Source of the DNA: an uncultured Collinsella sp.
GTDB taxonomy: Bacteria; Actinomycetota; Coriobacteriia; Coriobacteriales; Coriobacteriaceae
Direction of reading: 5' to 3'
DNA: 25,295 nt
NCBI GenBank assembly: GCA_900554325.1
Contig: USHA01000024.1
Location: 1-25,295 of the forward strand
Position 1 is the stretch's first letter; each line of letters opens with the position of its first letter. The translations under genes were made by a program, and so were the position numbers. The notes beneath the pieces were generated by a model. It saw only the letters and a program-made list of their open reading frames with translations. It did not search any database and had not been told where the DNA came from. Positions 1-6,444 of the stretch are shown piece after piece.

Positions 1-1
1 T

Positions 2-364
2 GCAGGCGCCAAGGGTATTCGTATCAAGCTCTCCGGCCGCCTTGGTGGCGCCGAAATGAGCCGTTCCGAGTTCTATCGCGAGGGTCGCGTTCCGCTGCAG
101 ACCCTGCGTGCCCTCATCGATTACGGCTTCTTCGAGGCCAAGACCACTTACGGCCGCATCGGCGTGAAGGTCTGGATCTACAAGGGCGATATGACCGAGC
201 GTGAGTTCGAAGAGCAGCAGGCACAGCAGGGCAACAACCGCCAGGGACGTCGCGGCGATCGCCGTCCGCGCCGTGGTCAGCGTAACGCTGCCCAGCAGCA
301 GAACGCAGCAGCAGAGGCTCCGGCCGCAGCTGAGGCACCTGCCGCAACGGAAACGAAGGAGTGA
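2..364 (+). CDS. rpsC: 30S ribosomal protein S3 (uS3), C-terminal part
   Basis: The window opens inside this gene, and the reading frame is open from base 2. The first residues (GIRIKLSGRLGGAEMSR) are the conserved S3 C-terminal domain. It continues through ALIDYGFFEAKTTYGRIGVKVWIYKGD, which lies on the 30S head near the mRNA entry channel. After that core there is a tail of about 45 residues rich in Gln, Arg, Ala, Pro and Glu (QQGNNRQGRRGDRRPRRGQR, then alternating AAAEAPAA). Such tails occur in some actinobacterial S3 proteins, but this one is low-complexity and probably disordered. The stop lies 8 bases before rplP, as expected in the S10 operon. The true start is outside the window. Confidence 0.97.
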   Translation, partial: AGAKGIRIKLSGRLGGAEMSRSEFYREGRVPLQTLRALIDYGFFEAKTTYGRIGVKVWIYKGDMTEREFEEQQAQQGNNRQGRRGDRRPRRGQRNAAQQQNAAAEAPAAAEAPAATETKE

Positions 365-372
365 GCTGAGAA

Positions 373-876
373 ATGCTTATCCCAAAGAGAACCAAGTATC
401 GTAAGCAGCACCGTCCGGTCCGCCGTGGCATGTCCAAGGGCGGAAACGAGATCGCATTCGGCGATTTCGGTATCCAGGCTCTGGCTCCAGCTTATGTGAC
501 CAACCGCCAGATCGAGGCCGCTCGTATTGCCATGACCCGCTACATGAAGCGTGGCGGTCGTGTCTACATCACGATCTTCCCCGATAAGCCCATCACCAAG
601 AAGCCTGCCGAGACTCGCATGGGTTCTGGTAAGGGTAACCCCGAGGAGTGGGTGGCCGTCGTCAAGCCCGGCCGCATCATGTTCGAGGTCAAGGGCGTGC
701 CCGAGGAGGTCGCTCGCGAGGCTCTGCGTCTTGCACAGCACAAGCTTCCCATCAAGACCAAGATTGTTGCTGCTAAGAACGCTGAGCAGCGCATCGAGAA
801 GGAGATGGCTGAGGAGGCCGCTCTCGAGGCCAAGTGGGCTGCTGAGGACGCCGCCGCCGCCAAGGAGGAGAACTAA
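373..876 (+). CDS. rplP: 50S ribosomal protein L16 (uL16)
   Basis: The protein begins MLIPKRTKYRKQHRPVRRGM and contains the conserved GGRVYITIFPDKPITKKPAETRMGSGKG region, which places it as uL16, a component of the large subunit near the A site. At 167 residues it is longer than the usual 137-144. The extra ~25 residues form a charged Ala/Glu/Lys-rich tail (EKEMAEEAALEAKWAAEDAA), probably helical. It follows rpsC after 8 bases, and its TAA overlaps the rpmC ATG by one base (TAATG), which suggests translational coupling. The order rpsC-rplP-rpmC-rpsQ is the standard S10 operon order. Confidence 0.98.
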   Translation: MLIPKRTKYRKQHRPVRRGMSKGGNEIAFGDFGIQALAPAYVTNRQIEAARIAMTRYMKRGGRVYITIFPDKPITKKPAETRMGSGKGNPEEWVAVVKPGRIMFEVKGVPEEVAREALRLAQHKLPIKTKIVAAKNAEQRIEKEMAEEAALEAKWAAEDAAAAKEEN

Positions 877-1091
877 TGAAGCCCGCAGAGATTCGTGAGC
901 TCTCGGACGCTCAGCTCGTTGAGAAGCTGAAGGAAATGCGCGCCGAGCTCTTTAACCTTCGTTTCCAGATGGCCACCAGCCAGCTGGACAACACCGCTCG
1001 CGTCAACACCGTGAAGAAGGACATCGCTCGCGTCCTCACGGAGCAGCGCGCCCGCGAGATCGCAGCGGAGAAGTCCGCTGTCGCCGAGTAG
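876..1091 (+). CDS. rpmC: 50S ribosomal protein L29 (uL29)
   Basis: This is a 71-residue protein with the L29 pattern: MKPAEIRELSDAQLVEKLKE, then LFNLRFQMATSQLDNTARV and a basic helix (KKDIARVLTEQRARE). L29 is a helical hairpin at the peptide exit tunnel and a docking point for trigger factor and SRP. The ATG shares its first base with the stop codon of rplP, so ribosomes probably reinitiate. The C-terminus has a short extra tail (IAAEKSAVAE). Position between rplP and rpsQ matches the universal gene order. Confidence 0.97.
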   Translation: MKPAEIRELSDAQLVEKLKEMRAELFNLRFQMATSQLDNTARVNTVKKDIARVLTEQRAREIAAEKSAVAE

Positions 1092-1107
1092 GACCTAAGG
1101 AGAGAAC

Positions 1108-1368
1108 ATGACTGATTCGCGTAACTCGCGTAAGGTCCGTACGGGTGTCGTTACCTCCGTCTCCGGTGCCAAGACCATTGTTGTCACCATCACCGAGCGC
1201 AAGCGTCACCCCAAGTACGGCAAGATGATGACCAGCTCCAAGAAGCTGCACGCTCACGACGAGGAGTGCACGGCTGGCGTGGGCGACACCGTCCGCGTTA
1301 TGGAGACCCGTCCTATGTCCAAGATGAAGCGTTGGCGCCTCATCGAGGTCGTCGAGCGCGCTAAATAA
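1108..1368 (+). CDS. rpsQ: 30S ribosomal protein S17 (uS17)
   Basis: The 86-residue product has the S17 OB-fold core: RTGVVTSVSGAKTIVVTI, ERKRHPKYGKMM, then GDTVRVMETRPMSKMKRWRL. S17 binds 16S rRNA helices 7 and 11 and acts early in 30S assembly. The ribosome-binding site AAGGAGAG lies 5-6 bases before the ATG, and the gene starts 16 bases after rpmC. A gap of 118 bases follows before rplN, longer than the other spacers in this operon, and it contains a hairpin (listed separately). Confidence 0.97.
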   Translation: MTDSRNSRKVRTGVVTSVSGAKTIVVTITERKRHPKYGKMMTSSKKLHAHDEECTAGVGDTVRVMETRPMSKMKRWRLIEVVERAK

Positions 1369-1402
1369 GCAGTCGCTCTTACGACTTGTACGTTTCCGAA
1401 GA

Positions 1403-1430
1403 TGTGCGTATGCCTGGCTTGCATACCACA
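1403..1430 (+). other. Hairpin in the rpsQ-rplN spacer
   Basis: The arms TGTG-c-GTATGC and GCATAC-CACA pair perfectly apart from one bulged C, with a 7-base loop. The 118-base spacer is the only long gap within this ribosomal operon. There is no U-tract after the hairpin, so it is not a simple terminator. It could be a processing site, a ribosomal-protein binding site for autoregulation, or a remnant. Function is inferred only from position. Confidence 0.45.
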
Positions 1431-1486
1431 GGCCGTATAAAGGCAGCGCACCTCTCTTCGGTTCTTAGTTCGGAGGAACATCTACC

Positions 1487-1855
1487 ATGATTCAGATGCA
1501 AACCATGCTGAACGTCGCCGACAACTCCGGCGCTCGCAAGATTCGCTGCATCAAGGTGCTTGGCGGTTCCAAGCGTCGTTATGCAGGCATCGGCGATGTG
1601 TTCATCGGTGCTGTCCAGGAGGCTACCCCTGGCGCCAACGTCAAGAAGAAGGACGTTGTCCGTTGCGTCGTCGTTCGCACCGTTAAGGAGATCCGCCGCA
1701 AGGATGGCTCCTACATTCGCTTTGATGAGAACGCCTGCGTTGTCATCAACAACGATGGTTCGCCCGTCGGCACCCGTATCTTCGGGCCCGTCGCTCGCGA
1801 GCTTCGTGACAAGAAGTACATGAAGATCGTCTCGCTCGCTCCCGAGACCCTGTAG
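1487..1855 (+). CDS. rplN: 50S ribosomal protein L14 (uL14)
   Basis: This is a full-length 122-residue L14. It begins MIQMQTMLNVADNSGARKI and contains the family signature around GIGDVFIGAVQEATPGANVKKKDVV, then RRKDGSYIRFDENACVVIN and FGPVARELRDKKYMKIVSLA. L14 sits at the subunit interface, forms bridges B5 and B8, and is the docking site of RsfS. The ribosome-binding site GGAGGAA lies 9-10 bases before the ATG. In many genomes rplN opens the spc operon, so the long spacer before it may mark an S10/spc boundary. Confidence 0.98.
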   Translation: MIQMQTMLNVADNSGARKIRCIKVLGGSKRRYAGIGDVFIGAVQEATPGANVKKKDVVRCVVVRTVKEIRRKDGSYIRFDENACVVINNDGSPVGTRIFGPVARELRDKKYMKIVSLAPETL

Positions 1856-1868
1856 TTAGGGGAGATAT

Positions 1869-2174
1869 ATGTATATCAAGAAGGGCGATAAGGTCCAGGT
1901 TCTCTCTGGTAAGGATCGCGGCAAGCAGGGCGTTGTCCTGCGTGCTCTCCCTGCAGAGAACAAGGTCGTTGTCGAGGGCGTTTCGGTCGTCAAGAAGGCC
2001 GTCAAGCCCAACGCTGCCAACCAGCAGGGCGGCATCGTTTCGCAGGAGGCTCCCATCGATGCCTCCAACGTCAATCTCGTTTGCCCCGAGTGCGGTAAGG
2101 TTACCCGCGTCGGTCACGAGAAGGACGGCAAGAACAAGCTGCGCGTCTGCAAGAAGTGCGGCCACAAGTTCTAA
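1869..2174 (+). CDS. rplX: 50S ribosomal protein L24 (uL24) with zinc-ribbon tail
   Basis: The 101-residue protein has the N-terminal KOW segment (KKGDKVQVLSGKDRGKQGVV) and the middle region KVVVEGVSVVKKAVKP typical of uL24, an assembly initiator that binds 23S rRNA near the exit tunnel. The C-terminus carries four cysteines in two CxxC pairs (C72/C75 and C94/C97), a probable zinc ribbon seen in many bacterial L24 proteins. The gene follows rplN by 13 bases with a GGGGAG ribosome-binding site. It is the last ribosomal gene here: a strong terminator follows within 30 bases, whereas rplE, rpsN and rpsH would normally come next. Confidence 0.97.
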   Translation: MYIKKGDKVQVLSGKDRGKQGVVLRALPAENKVVVEGVSVVKKAVKPNAANQQGGIVSQEAPIDASNVNLVCPECGKVTRVGHEKDGKNKLRVCKKCGHKF

Positions 2175-2200
2175 GCTGCCCGCAACATCAAGTTGCTAGC

Positions 2201-2235
2201 AAAGGCCCGGATGCCACGGCACCCGGGCCTTTTTC
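2201..2235 (+). terminator. Rho-independent terminator after rplX
   Basis: An outer stem of AAAGGCCCGG and CCGGGCCTTT and an inner stem TGCC/GGCA are separated by one A-C mismatch, with a minimal loop. Five or six T residues follow directly. It is a textbook intrinsic terminator placed about 27 bases after the rplX stop. Confidence 0.9.
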
Positions 2236-2241
2236 TATCTC

Positions 2242-2270
2242 TACTCATTGGGGACAGGCTTAAATGAGTA
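2242..2270. repeat. Palindrome with GGGGACAGG core
   Basis: Perfect 8-bp arms TACTCATT and AATGAGTA flank a 13-base loop containing GGGGACAGGC. The reverse complement GCCTGTCCCC is also the loop core of the two identical hairpins at 4353 and 6405, so this looks like a diverged member of one dispersed palindrome family. REP-type elements with GGGGAC/GTCCCC cores are known in several bacteria; membership here is inference. Confidence 0.5.
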
Positions 2271-2322
2271 CCCTAACTGGGTAAGCATAAATGAGCGGGT
2301 CGTGCTGTATAAATTGCTTGTG

Positions 2323-2451
2323 TGCGCGTTTATGCGCGTTAGATTGCGTTTAATTACGCACCTATGCGTATATATGCGCCGTTTACGGGGCAATAATGAC
2401 CGTTTAGCGGTGAGATACGCAAAAATGCGCACAGACGCGCGTGTTTGTGCG
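2323..2451. promoter_or_regulatory. AT-rich control region with TGCG motifs at helical spacing
   Basis: Tetramers TGCG or TACG start at 2323, 2333, 2345, 2355, 2365, 2375, 2384, 2416, 2426 and 2448. Most successive steps are 10-12 bases, so the motifs would lie on one face of the DNA. Local palindromes include TGCGT-N6-ACGCA (2345-2360) and CGCACA/TGTGCG (2428-2451). The stretch is clearly richer in A+T than the genes around it and sits 50-180 bases before the dehydrogenase start. It is probably a multi-site operator, possibly for the DeoR protein encoded downstream. No good -35/-10 pair could be chosen. Confidence 0.5.
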
Positions 2452-2502
2452 AATATAGAGCTGTCAGAAATGTAAGACGTTCTATGACACAGGAGACACA
2501 TA

Positions 2503-3582
2503 ATGGCAGATTCCAAGCAGGCTCCACTCGACGCCGCGGCAGCCGCCAAAGCAGCATTTGCTTCGGTCCAGGACAAGCCGTTCCCTAACGACATCTTTAC
2601 GGCTCCCGAGCTCCGTTGGGCTGTGATCGGTTGCGGCGTTATTGCCAACCAGATGGCTCAGTCCCTTGCCCTGGCCGGCCGCAAGCTTACGGGCGTTGCC
2701 AACCGCACGCTCACCAAGGCTCAGACTTTTGCCGACCAGTACGGCGTCGAGAAGGTCTATGACACGGTTGAGGATCTCTACGCCGATCCTGACATCGACG
2801 CCGTCTACATCACCACCCCGCACAACACCCATATCACCTATCTGCGCGCCGCCCTGGCGGCCGGCAAGCACGTTCTCTGCGAGAAGGCCATCACGCTCAA
2901 CTCCGCCGAGCTCGATGAGGCCCGCGCCATTGCCGCCGAACACAACGTGGTCCTTATGGACGCTACCACGGTGCTCCACATGCCCTTGTATCAAGAGCTG
3001 CGCCGCCGCATGGATGCCGGCGAGTTTGGCCGCATGAACCTCGCTCAGCTCAACTTTGGTAGCTACAAGGAGTACGGCGACCTGACCAACCGTTTCTACA
3101 ATCGCAACCTCGCCGGCGGTGCCATGCTCGATATTGGCGTATACGCCCTGTCCGTCATGCGCCTGTTTATGGCGAGCCAGCCCGTCGAGGTCGTGTCTCT
3201 GGGTAACACCTGCGAGACCGGCGTGGACGTTGCAGGCGGCATCGTCTGCCGCAATGCCGAGCAGCAGCTGGGCGTCGTGAGCCTTACGCTCCACTCCAAG
3301 CAGCCAAAGCGGTCGGTTATCAGCTTTGACAATTGCTATGTCGAGGTCAACGAGTATCCGCGCGCCGATCACGCGACGATCGTGTGGACCGCGGACGGTC
3401 ATCGCGAGGAGGTCGCCGCGGGCACCGAGGCTTATGCCCTGTGCTACGAGATGGCTGACCTCGAGCAGGCCGTCGCCGGCGACGATTCCAAGCGTGAGCT
3501 TCTGGATTATGCTTCTGATGTGATGGAGCTCATGACCAAGCTCCGCGCCGATTGGGGAGTCGTCTACCCCGAGGAGGAGTAA
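2503..3582 (+). CDS. Gfo/Idh/MocA family NAD(P)-dependent oxidoreductase
   Basis: The 359-residue protein starts with ~35 extra residues before the Rossmann fold. The nucleotide loop VIGCGVIA is at 41-48, NAD-binding region VYITTPHNTH at ~101-110, and CEKAI at 126-130, where most relatives have EKP. The C-terminal α/β domain shows GGAMLDIGVYALS at 205-217, which is diagnostic of the family. These enzymes oxidise or reduce cyclic polyols, sugars or trans-dihydrodiols, and the substrate cannot be read from sequence. The ribosome-binding site AGGAGA sits 6 bases before the chosen ATG. The gene ends 3 bases before a DeoR regulator and lies upstream of a PTS permease, so a role in sugar or sugar-phosphate catabolism is likely. 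It might instead be a dihydrodiol-dehydrogenase-like member. Confidence 0.9.
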   Translation: MADSKQAPLDAAAAAKAAFASVQDKPFPNDIFTAPELRWAVIGCGVIANQMAQSLALAGRKLTGVANRTLTKAQTFADQYGVEKVYDTVEDLYADPDIDAVYITTPHNTHITYLRAALAAGKHVLCEKAITLNSAELDEARAIAAEHNVVLMDATTVLHMPLYQELRRRMDAGEFGRMNLAQLNFGSYKEYGDLTNRFYNRNLAGGAMLDIGVYALSVMRLFMASQPVEVVSLGNTCETGVDVAGGIVCRNAEQQLGVVSLTLHSKQPKRSVISFDNCYVEVNEYPRADHATIVWTADGHREEVAAGTEAYALCYEMADLEQAVAGDDSKRELLDYASDVMELMTKLRADWGVVYPEEE

Positions 3583-3585
3583 GCG

Positions 3586-4332
3586 ATGCTTGCGGAAGAT
3601 AGGCTCAATACGATCGTGTCGATGGTGCAGCAGGCTGGCTCGGTAACGGTGCCCGAGCTTGCCGATGCCCTGGGCGTGACGGCCTCTACCATTCGACGCG
3701 ACCTACAGACGCTCGACCGAGCGCACCGCATCGCCAAGGTGCACGGTGGCGCGACAAGTCTTGAGCGCGCGCACGTGACGCGCGACCTAACGATCAGTGA
3801 GCGCAGTGATCTCCATAACGACGACAAGGAGCGTATCTGCGCCCGCGCCGCAGCGCTCGTGGAGCCCGAGAGCTTTGTGTACATCGATTCGGGTTCGACA
3901 ACGCTCAGACTCATCGAGCATCTTCCGCATCTCGAATCGGTCACCTATGTGACTGATTCCGTGCTCCATGCTCAGCATCTCGCTGTGCGCGGCATGCGCA
4001 CCGTGGTGCTGGGCGGCGAGCTTAAACCCGAGACCGAGGCGCTCGTTGGCCCCGATGCTCTGGCAACCCTAGACCGCTACAACTTTAACTGCGGCTTTTG
4101 GGGTTCTAACGGCATTGCCGCCGAGCAGGGCTTTACGACGCCCGATATCGAGGAAGCGCAGGTCAAGCGTATCTCGATGCGCCATACAGCCAAACGCTTC
4201 GTAATCTCGGACGCCAGTAAGTTTGGCATGGTGGCTCCCGTAAAATTCGCGGACTTCCGCGACGCAACGATTATTACCGCGGGCGAGGTGCCAGCCAAGT
4301 ACCAGTCGATAGACAACGTCATCACGGTCTAG
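3586..4332 (+). CDS. DeoR/GlpR family transcriptional regulator
   Basis: This is a 248-residue protein of standard DeoR length. The N-terminal winged helix-turn-helix covers ~5-56 (VTVPELADALGVTASTIRRD, then RIAKVHGGA, the wing signature). The C-terminal DeoRC sensor is related to ribose-5-phosphate isomerase and carries the DSGSTT phosphate-binding loop at 101-106, followed by VVLGGELKPETEALVGP. Proteins of this type usually repress sugar genes and are released by a phosphorylated sugar. It lies 3 bases after the oxidoreductase gene, so both are co-transcribed, and just before the PTS gene. The TGCG-rich region at 2323-2451 and the palindromic spacer at 4353-4503 are candidate operators. Confidence 0.93.
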   Translation: MLAEDRLNTIVSMVQQAGSVTVPELADALGVTASTIRRDLQTLDRAHRIAKVHGGATSLERAHVTRDLTISERSDLHNDDKERICARAAALVEPESFVYIDSGSTTLRLIEHLPHLESVTYVTDSVLHAQHLAVRGMRTVVLGGELKPETEALVGPDALATLDRYNFNCGFWGSNGIAAEQGFTTPDIEEAQVKRISMRHTAKRFVISDASKFGMVAPVKFADFRDATIITAGEVPAKYQSIDNVITV

Positions 4333-4352
4333 CGACAGGGCGAAGTAAGGCC

Positions 4353-4391
4353 AAAACCACCACAAAGGTGCCTGTCCCCATTGTGGTGGTT
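4353..4391. repeat. REP-like hairpin, copy 1 of an identical pair
   Basis: Arms AACCACCACAA and TTGTGGTGGTT are perfect 11-bp inverted repeats around the 15-base loop AGGTGCCTGTCCCCA. The whole 39-base element is identical to that at 6405-6443. It lies ~20 bases after the DeoR stop and may serve as a mobile REP-type element or a weak terminator. Confidence 0.75.
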
Positions 4392-4392
4392 C

Positions 4393-4466
4393 CGATGGCC
4401 CCGTCGGGCATGATTTCCCAGTACCCCTGTTTCCATACGACGTGATCATGCCCGCCGGGGCCATCG
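4393..4466. repeat. Imperfect 22-bp inverted repeat with 30-base loop
   Basis: The arms at 4393-4414 and 4445-4466 start CGATGGCCCCG and end CGGGGCCATCG. They match at 21 of 22 positions; the one mismatch is T/C in the middle. The element abuts the REP-like hairpin directly, making a composite palindrome cluster between the regulator and PTS genes. It could be a mobile repeat remnant, an attenuator, or an operator. Confidence 0.65.
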
Positions 4467-4483
4467 TATAGATATCGCTTAAA

Positions 4484-4503
4484 AGCGCCGTCACTTCGGC
4501 GCT
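4484..4503 (+). promoter_or_regulatory. Hairpin upstream of the PTS gene
   Basis: AGCGCCG and CGGCGCT are perfect 7-bp arms with a 6-base loop, 85 bases before the PTS start codon. There is no T-run after it. It may be an operator or leader structure. No clear promoter was recognised between it and the gene. Confidence 0.35.
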
Positions 4504-4587
4504 ATCAATCACTCAAACACAAGGTAATACGCAGGTTGTGACCCTCAGAAGGGGAGGGCTGGGCCTGCTTGTGCAAAAGGAGGAAAC

Positions 4588-6078
4588 ATGTCAGCTGCAA
4601 ACGAGAAGGTTGGGGGCGGCACTTACGATGTCGTTGCCATCACGGCATGTCCAACGGGCATTGCTCACACATTTATGGCGGCCAAAGGGTTGGAAGACCA
4701 GGCAGCCAAGATGGGCGTGAGCATTAAGGTCGAGACTCAGGGTTCGGGCGGCGCTAAAAATGTACTGACCGCGGCAGACATCGCTGGTGCCAAGGGTGTC
4801 ATCATTGCGGCGGATAAAAATGTCGAGCTCGATCGCTTCGATGGCAAGTCGGTTTACTCCTATGCGGTGACGCGTAGCATTAATGACGCCGAGGAACTTA
4901 TCAATATTGCGCTTGCGGGCAATGCGCCTATTCATCATGTGTCCGGCGGCGCCGCGGTACAGGCGGCTGCCGAGGGCGAATCCGAGGGTTTGGGCCGCAG
5001 GGTCTATAAGGACCTGATGAACGGCGTTTCGCACATGCTCCCCTTTGTTGTTGGCGGCGGCATCCTCATGGCGCTTTCGTTCTTGCTGGACCAGGCGGGA
5101 CTGGGCACGAGCGCATACGGCCACAGCACTCCGGTCGCGGCCTTCTTTAACCTTGCGGGCAACCAGGCGTTCAACTTTATGCTCCCCATCCTTGCGGGCT
5201 ATATTGCCATGTCCATTGCTGACCGTCCGGGCTTGGCCGCGGGCTTTGTGGGTGGCTGGATTGCAAAGCAGGGCTTTACGTTGGGCTATCTCACCACGGC
5301 AATGGATGCCGATGCCCAGGCTCAGCTTGTCTCTGCTGGCTTTTTGGGCGCGCTGCTGGTCGGTTTTGCCGCCGGCATTATCGTCAATGCGCTCAAGAAG
5401 GCTGCAAGCGTGCTACCCGAGTCGCTCGACGGTATCAAGCCCATGCTCATCTACCCCGTGCTGGGCATTCTCTTTACGAGTCTCTTTATGATGGCCGTTA
5501 ACCCGATTATGGGCGTTATCAACACCGCCATTAGCGGCGCGCTCAACGGTCTTTCGGGCACGAGTATCGTTCTTTTGGGCATTATCTGCGCCGGCATGCA
5601 GGCGACCGACATGGGTGGTCCCATCAACAAGGCCGCATATGTCTTTGGCACCGCGGCCCTTGCCGAGCAAACGCTGCAGGGCAATATGATCATGGCTGCC
5701 GTCATGGCGGGCGGTATGGTACCGCCGCTGGTCATCGCGCTCTCCACGACGTTCTTTAAGAACCGCTGGACCGAGGCCGATCGCAAGGCAGGCCTGGTGA
5801 ACTACATCATGGGTCTGTCGTTTATCACCGAGGGTGCCATTCCCTTTGCCGCGGCCGATCCGCTTCGCGTGTTGCCCGCCTGCATCCTGGGATCTGCGAC
5901 CGCCGGCGGTCTGTCGATGCTCTTTGGTTGCGCGAGCCCCGCTCCGCACGGTGGCGCCTGGGTTATCGCGGTCATCACGAACCCGGTGCAGTACCTGTTG
6001 GCCCTTGCTATCGGCGCTGTGGTCGGCTGCTTGGTTCTGAGCTTCCTTAAGAAGCCTCTCGACAAGGCTACCGAGTAG
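4588..6078 (+). CDS. PTS fructose-family transporter, EIIBC component
   Basis: The 496-residue membrane protein has an N-terminal EIIB-Fru domain (~12-112) with the phosphocysteine motif ACPTGIAHTFMAA (Cys21). A linker and an EIIC domain of many hydrophobic segments follow from ~140 to 488. EIIC signatures are DMGGPINKAAY (341-351) and TEGAIPFAAADP (414-425). It takes up a hexose and phosphorylates it during transport using phosphate from HPr and an EIIA. No EIIA domain or EIIA gene and no fruK (1-phosphofructokinase) is present here, unlike a classic fru operon, so EIIA must come from elsewhere and the sugar may not be fructose. The ribosome-binding site AAAGGAGGAAAC ends at the ATG. A terminator follows 26 bases after the stop. 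Confidence 0.92.
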   Translation: MSAANEKVGGGTYDVVAITACPTGIAHTFMAAKGLEDQAAKMGVSIKVETQGSGGAKNVLTAADIAGAKGVIIAADKNVELDRFDGKSVYSYAVTRSINDAEELINIALAGNAPIHHVSGGAAVQAAAEGESEGLGRRVYKDLMNGVSHMLPFVVGGGILMALSFLLDQAGLGTSAYGHSTPVAAFFNLAGNQAFNFMLPILAGYIAMSIADRPGLAAGFVGGWIAKQGFTLGYLTTAMDADAQAQLVSAGFLGALLVGFAAGIIVNALKKAASVLPESLDGIKPMLIYPVLGILFTSLFMMAVNPIMGVINTAISGALNGLSGTSIVLLGIICAGMQATDMGGPINKAAYVFGTAALAEQTLQGNMIMAAVMAGGMVPPLVIALSTTFFKNRWTEADRKAGLVNYIMGLSFITEGAIPFAAADPLRVLPACILGSATAGGLSMLFGCASPAPHGGAWVIAVITNPVQYLLALAIGAVVGCLVLSFLKKPLDKATE

Positions 6079-6104
6079 CGGGAGCGGAAGGGTCTTGCCA
6101 ATGG

Positions 6105-6144
6105 AAAGGCGGCAACGTCCACCAGGGACGTTGCCGCCTTTTGC
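6105..6144 (+). terminator. Rho-independent terminator of the PTS gene
   Basis: A perfect 16-bp stem (AAAGGCGGCAACGTCC with its complement) encloses a 5-base loop and ends in TTTT. The A-run on the left arm means it could also terminate leftward transcription. Confidence 0.88.
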
Positions 6145-6157
6145 TGTTTGGGGATTT

Positions 6158-6374
6158 GTCTCGATCTGTAACAGGAAGAGAGGGATATGGGTTCCAGATG
6201 TTACAAGCTGAGATATTTTTCCTGGTGGCCCCATAACGTCTCAATCTATAACAGGAAGGTCAAAATGCGGGCTCCAGATGTTACAGATCGAGATTTTCCC
6301 TTGAGGGGGATTCGAATGTCTCGATTTGTAACAGATAGGCCGGAAAATGGGTTCTAACTGTTACAGATCGAGAC
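6158..6374. repeat. Tandem palindrome array: three 57-bp units, exact 80-bp period
   Basis: The units are at 6158-6214, 6238-6294 and 6318-6374. Each has consensus arms GTCTCGATCTGTAACA and TGTTACAGATCGAGAC, which are perfect 16-bp complements, around a 25-base centre. The arms differ at a few positions per unit. Each of the two spacers is exactly 23 bases but the spacers are unlike in sequence. The array fills the space between the PTS terminator and the REP-like hairpin before the convergent RluA gene. It does not match any repeat family known to me. It lacks CRISPR features: there are no short identical repeats and no cas genes. Confidence 0.85.
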
Positions 6375-6404
6375 GTTTTGGGACCGTGGCTGGGCCATTG
6401 CGGC

Positions 6405-6444
6405 AAAACCACCACAAAGGTGCCTGTCCCCATTGTGGTGGTTT
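6405..6444. repeat. REP-like hairpin, copy 2
   Basis: This copy is identical over 39 bases to the element at 4353, and its arms extend to 12 bp (AAACCACCACAA). The right arm overlaps the TAA stop of the leftward RluA gene, so the element may have settled at the gene's end and now supplies its 3' hairpin. In the leftward transcript it is followed by only four U residues. Confidence 0.75.

Noticed and set aside
2248..2475. Small 75-codon + strand frame before the dehydrogenase
   Set aside because: It overlaps the terminator-proximal palindrome and the TGCG control region, lacks a ribosome-binding site and has no recognisable motif.
6158..6374. CRISPR-like array with 23-base spacers
   Set aside because: There are only three diverged 57-bp palindromes, repeats are longer than spacers, and no cas genes are near. 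It is kept as a repeat family.
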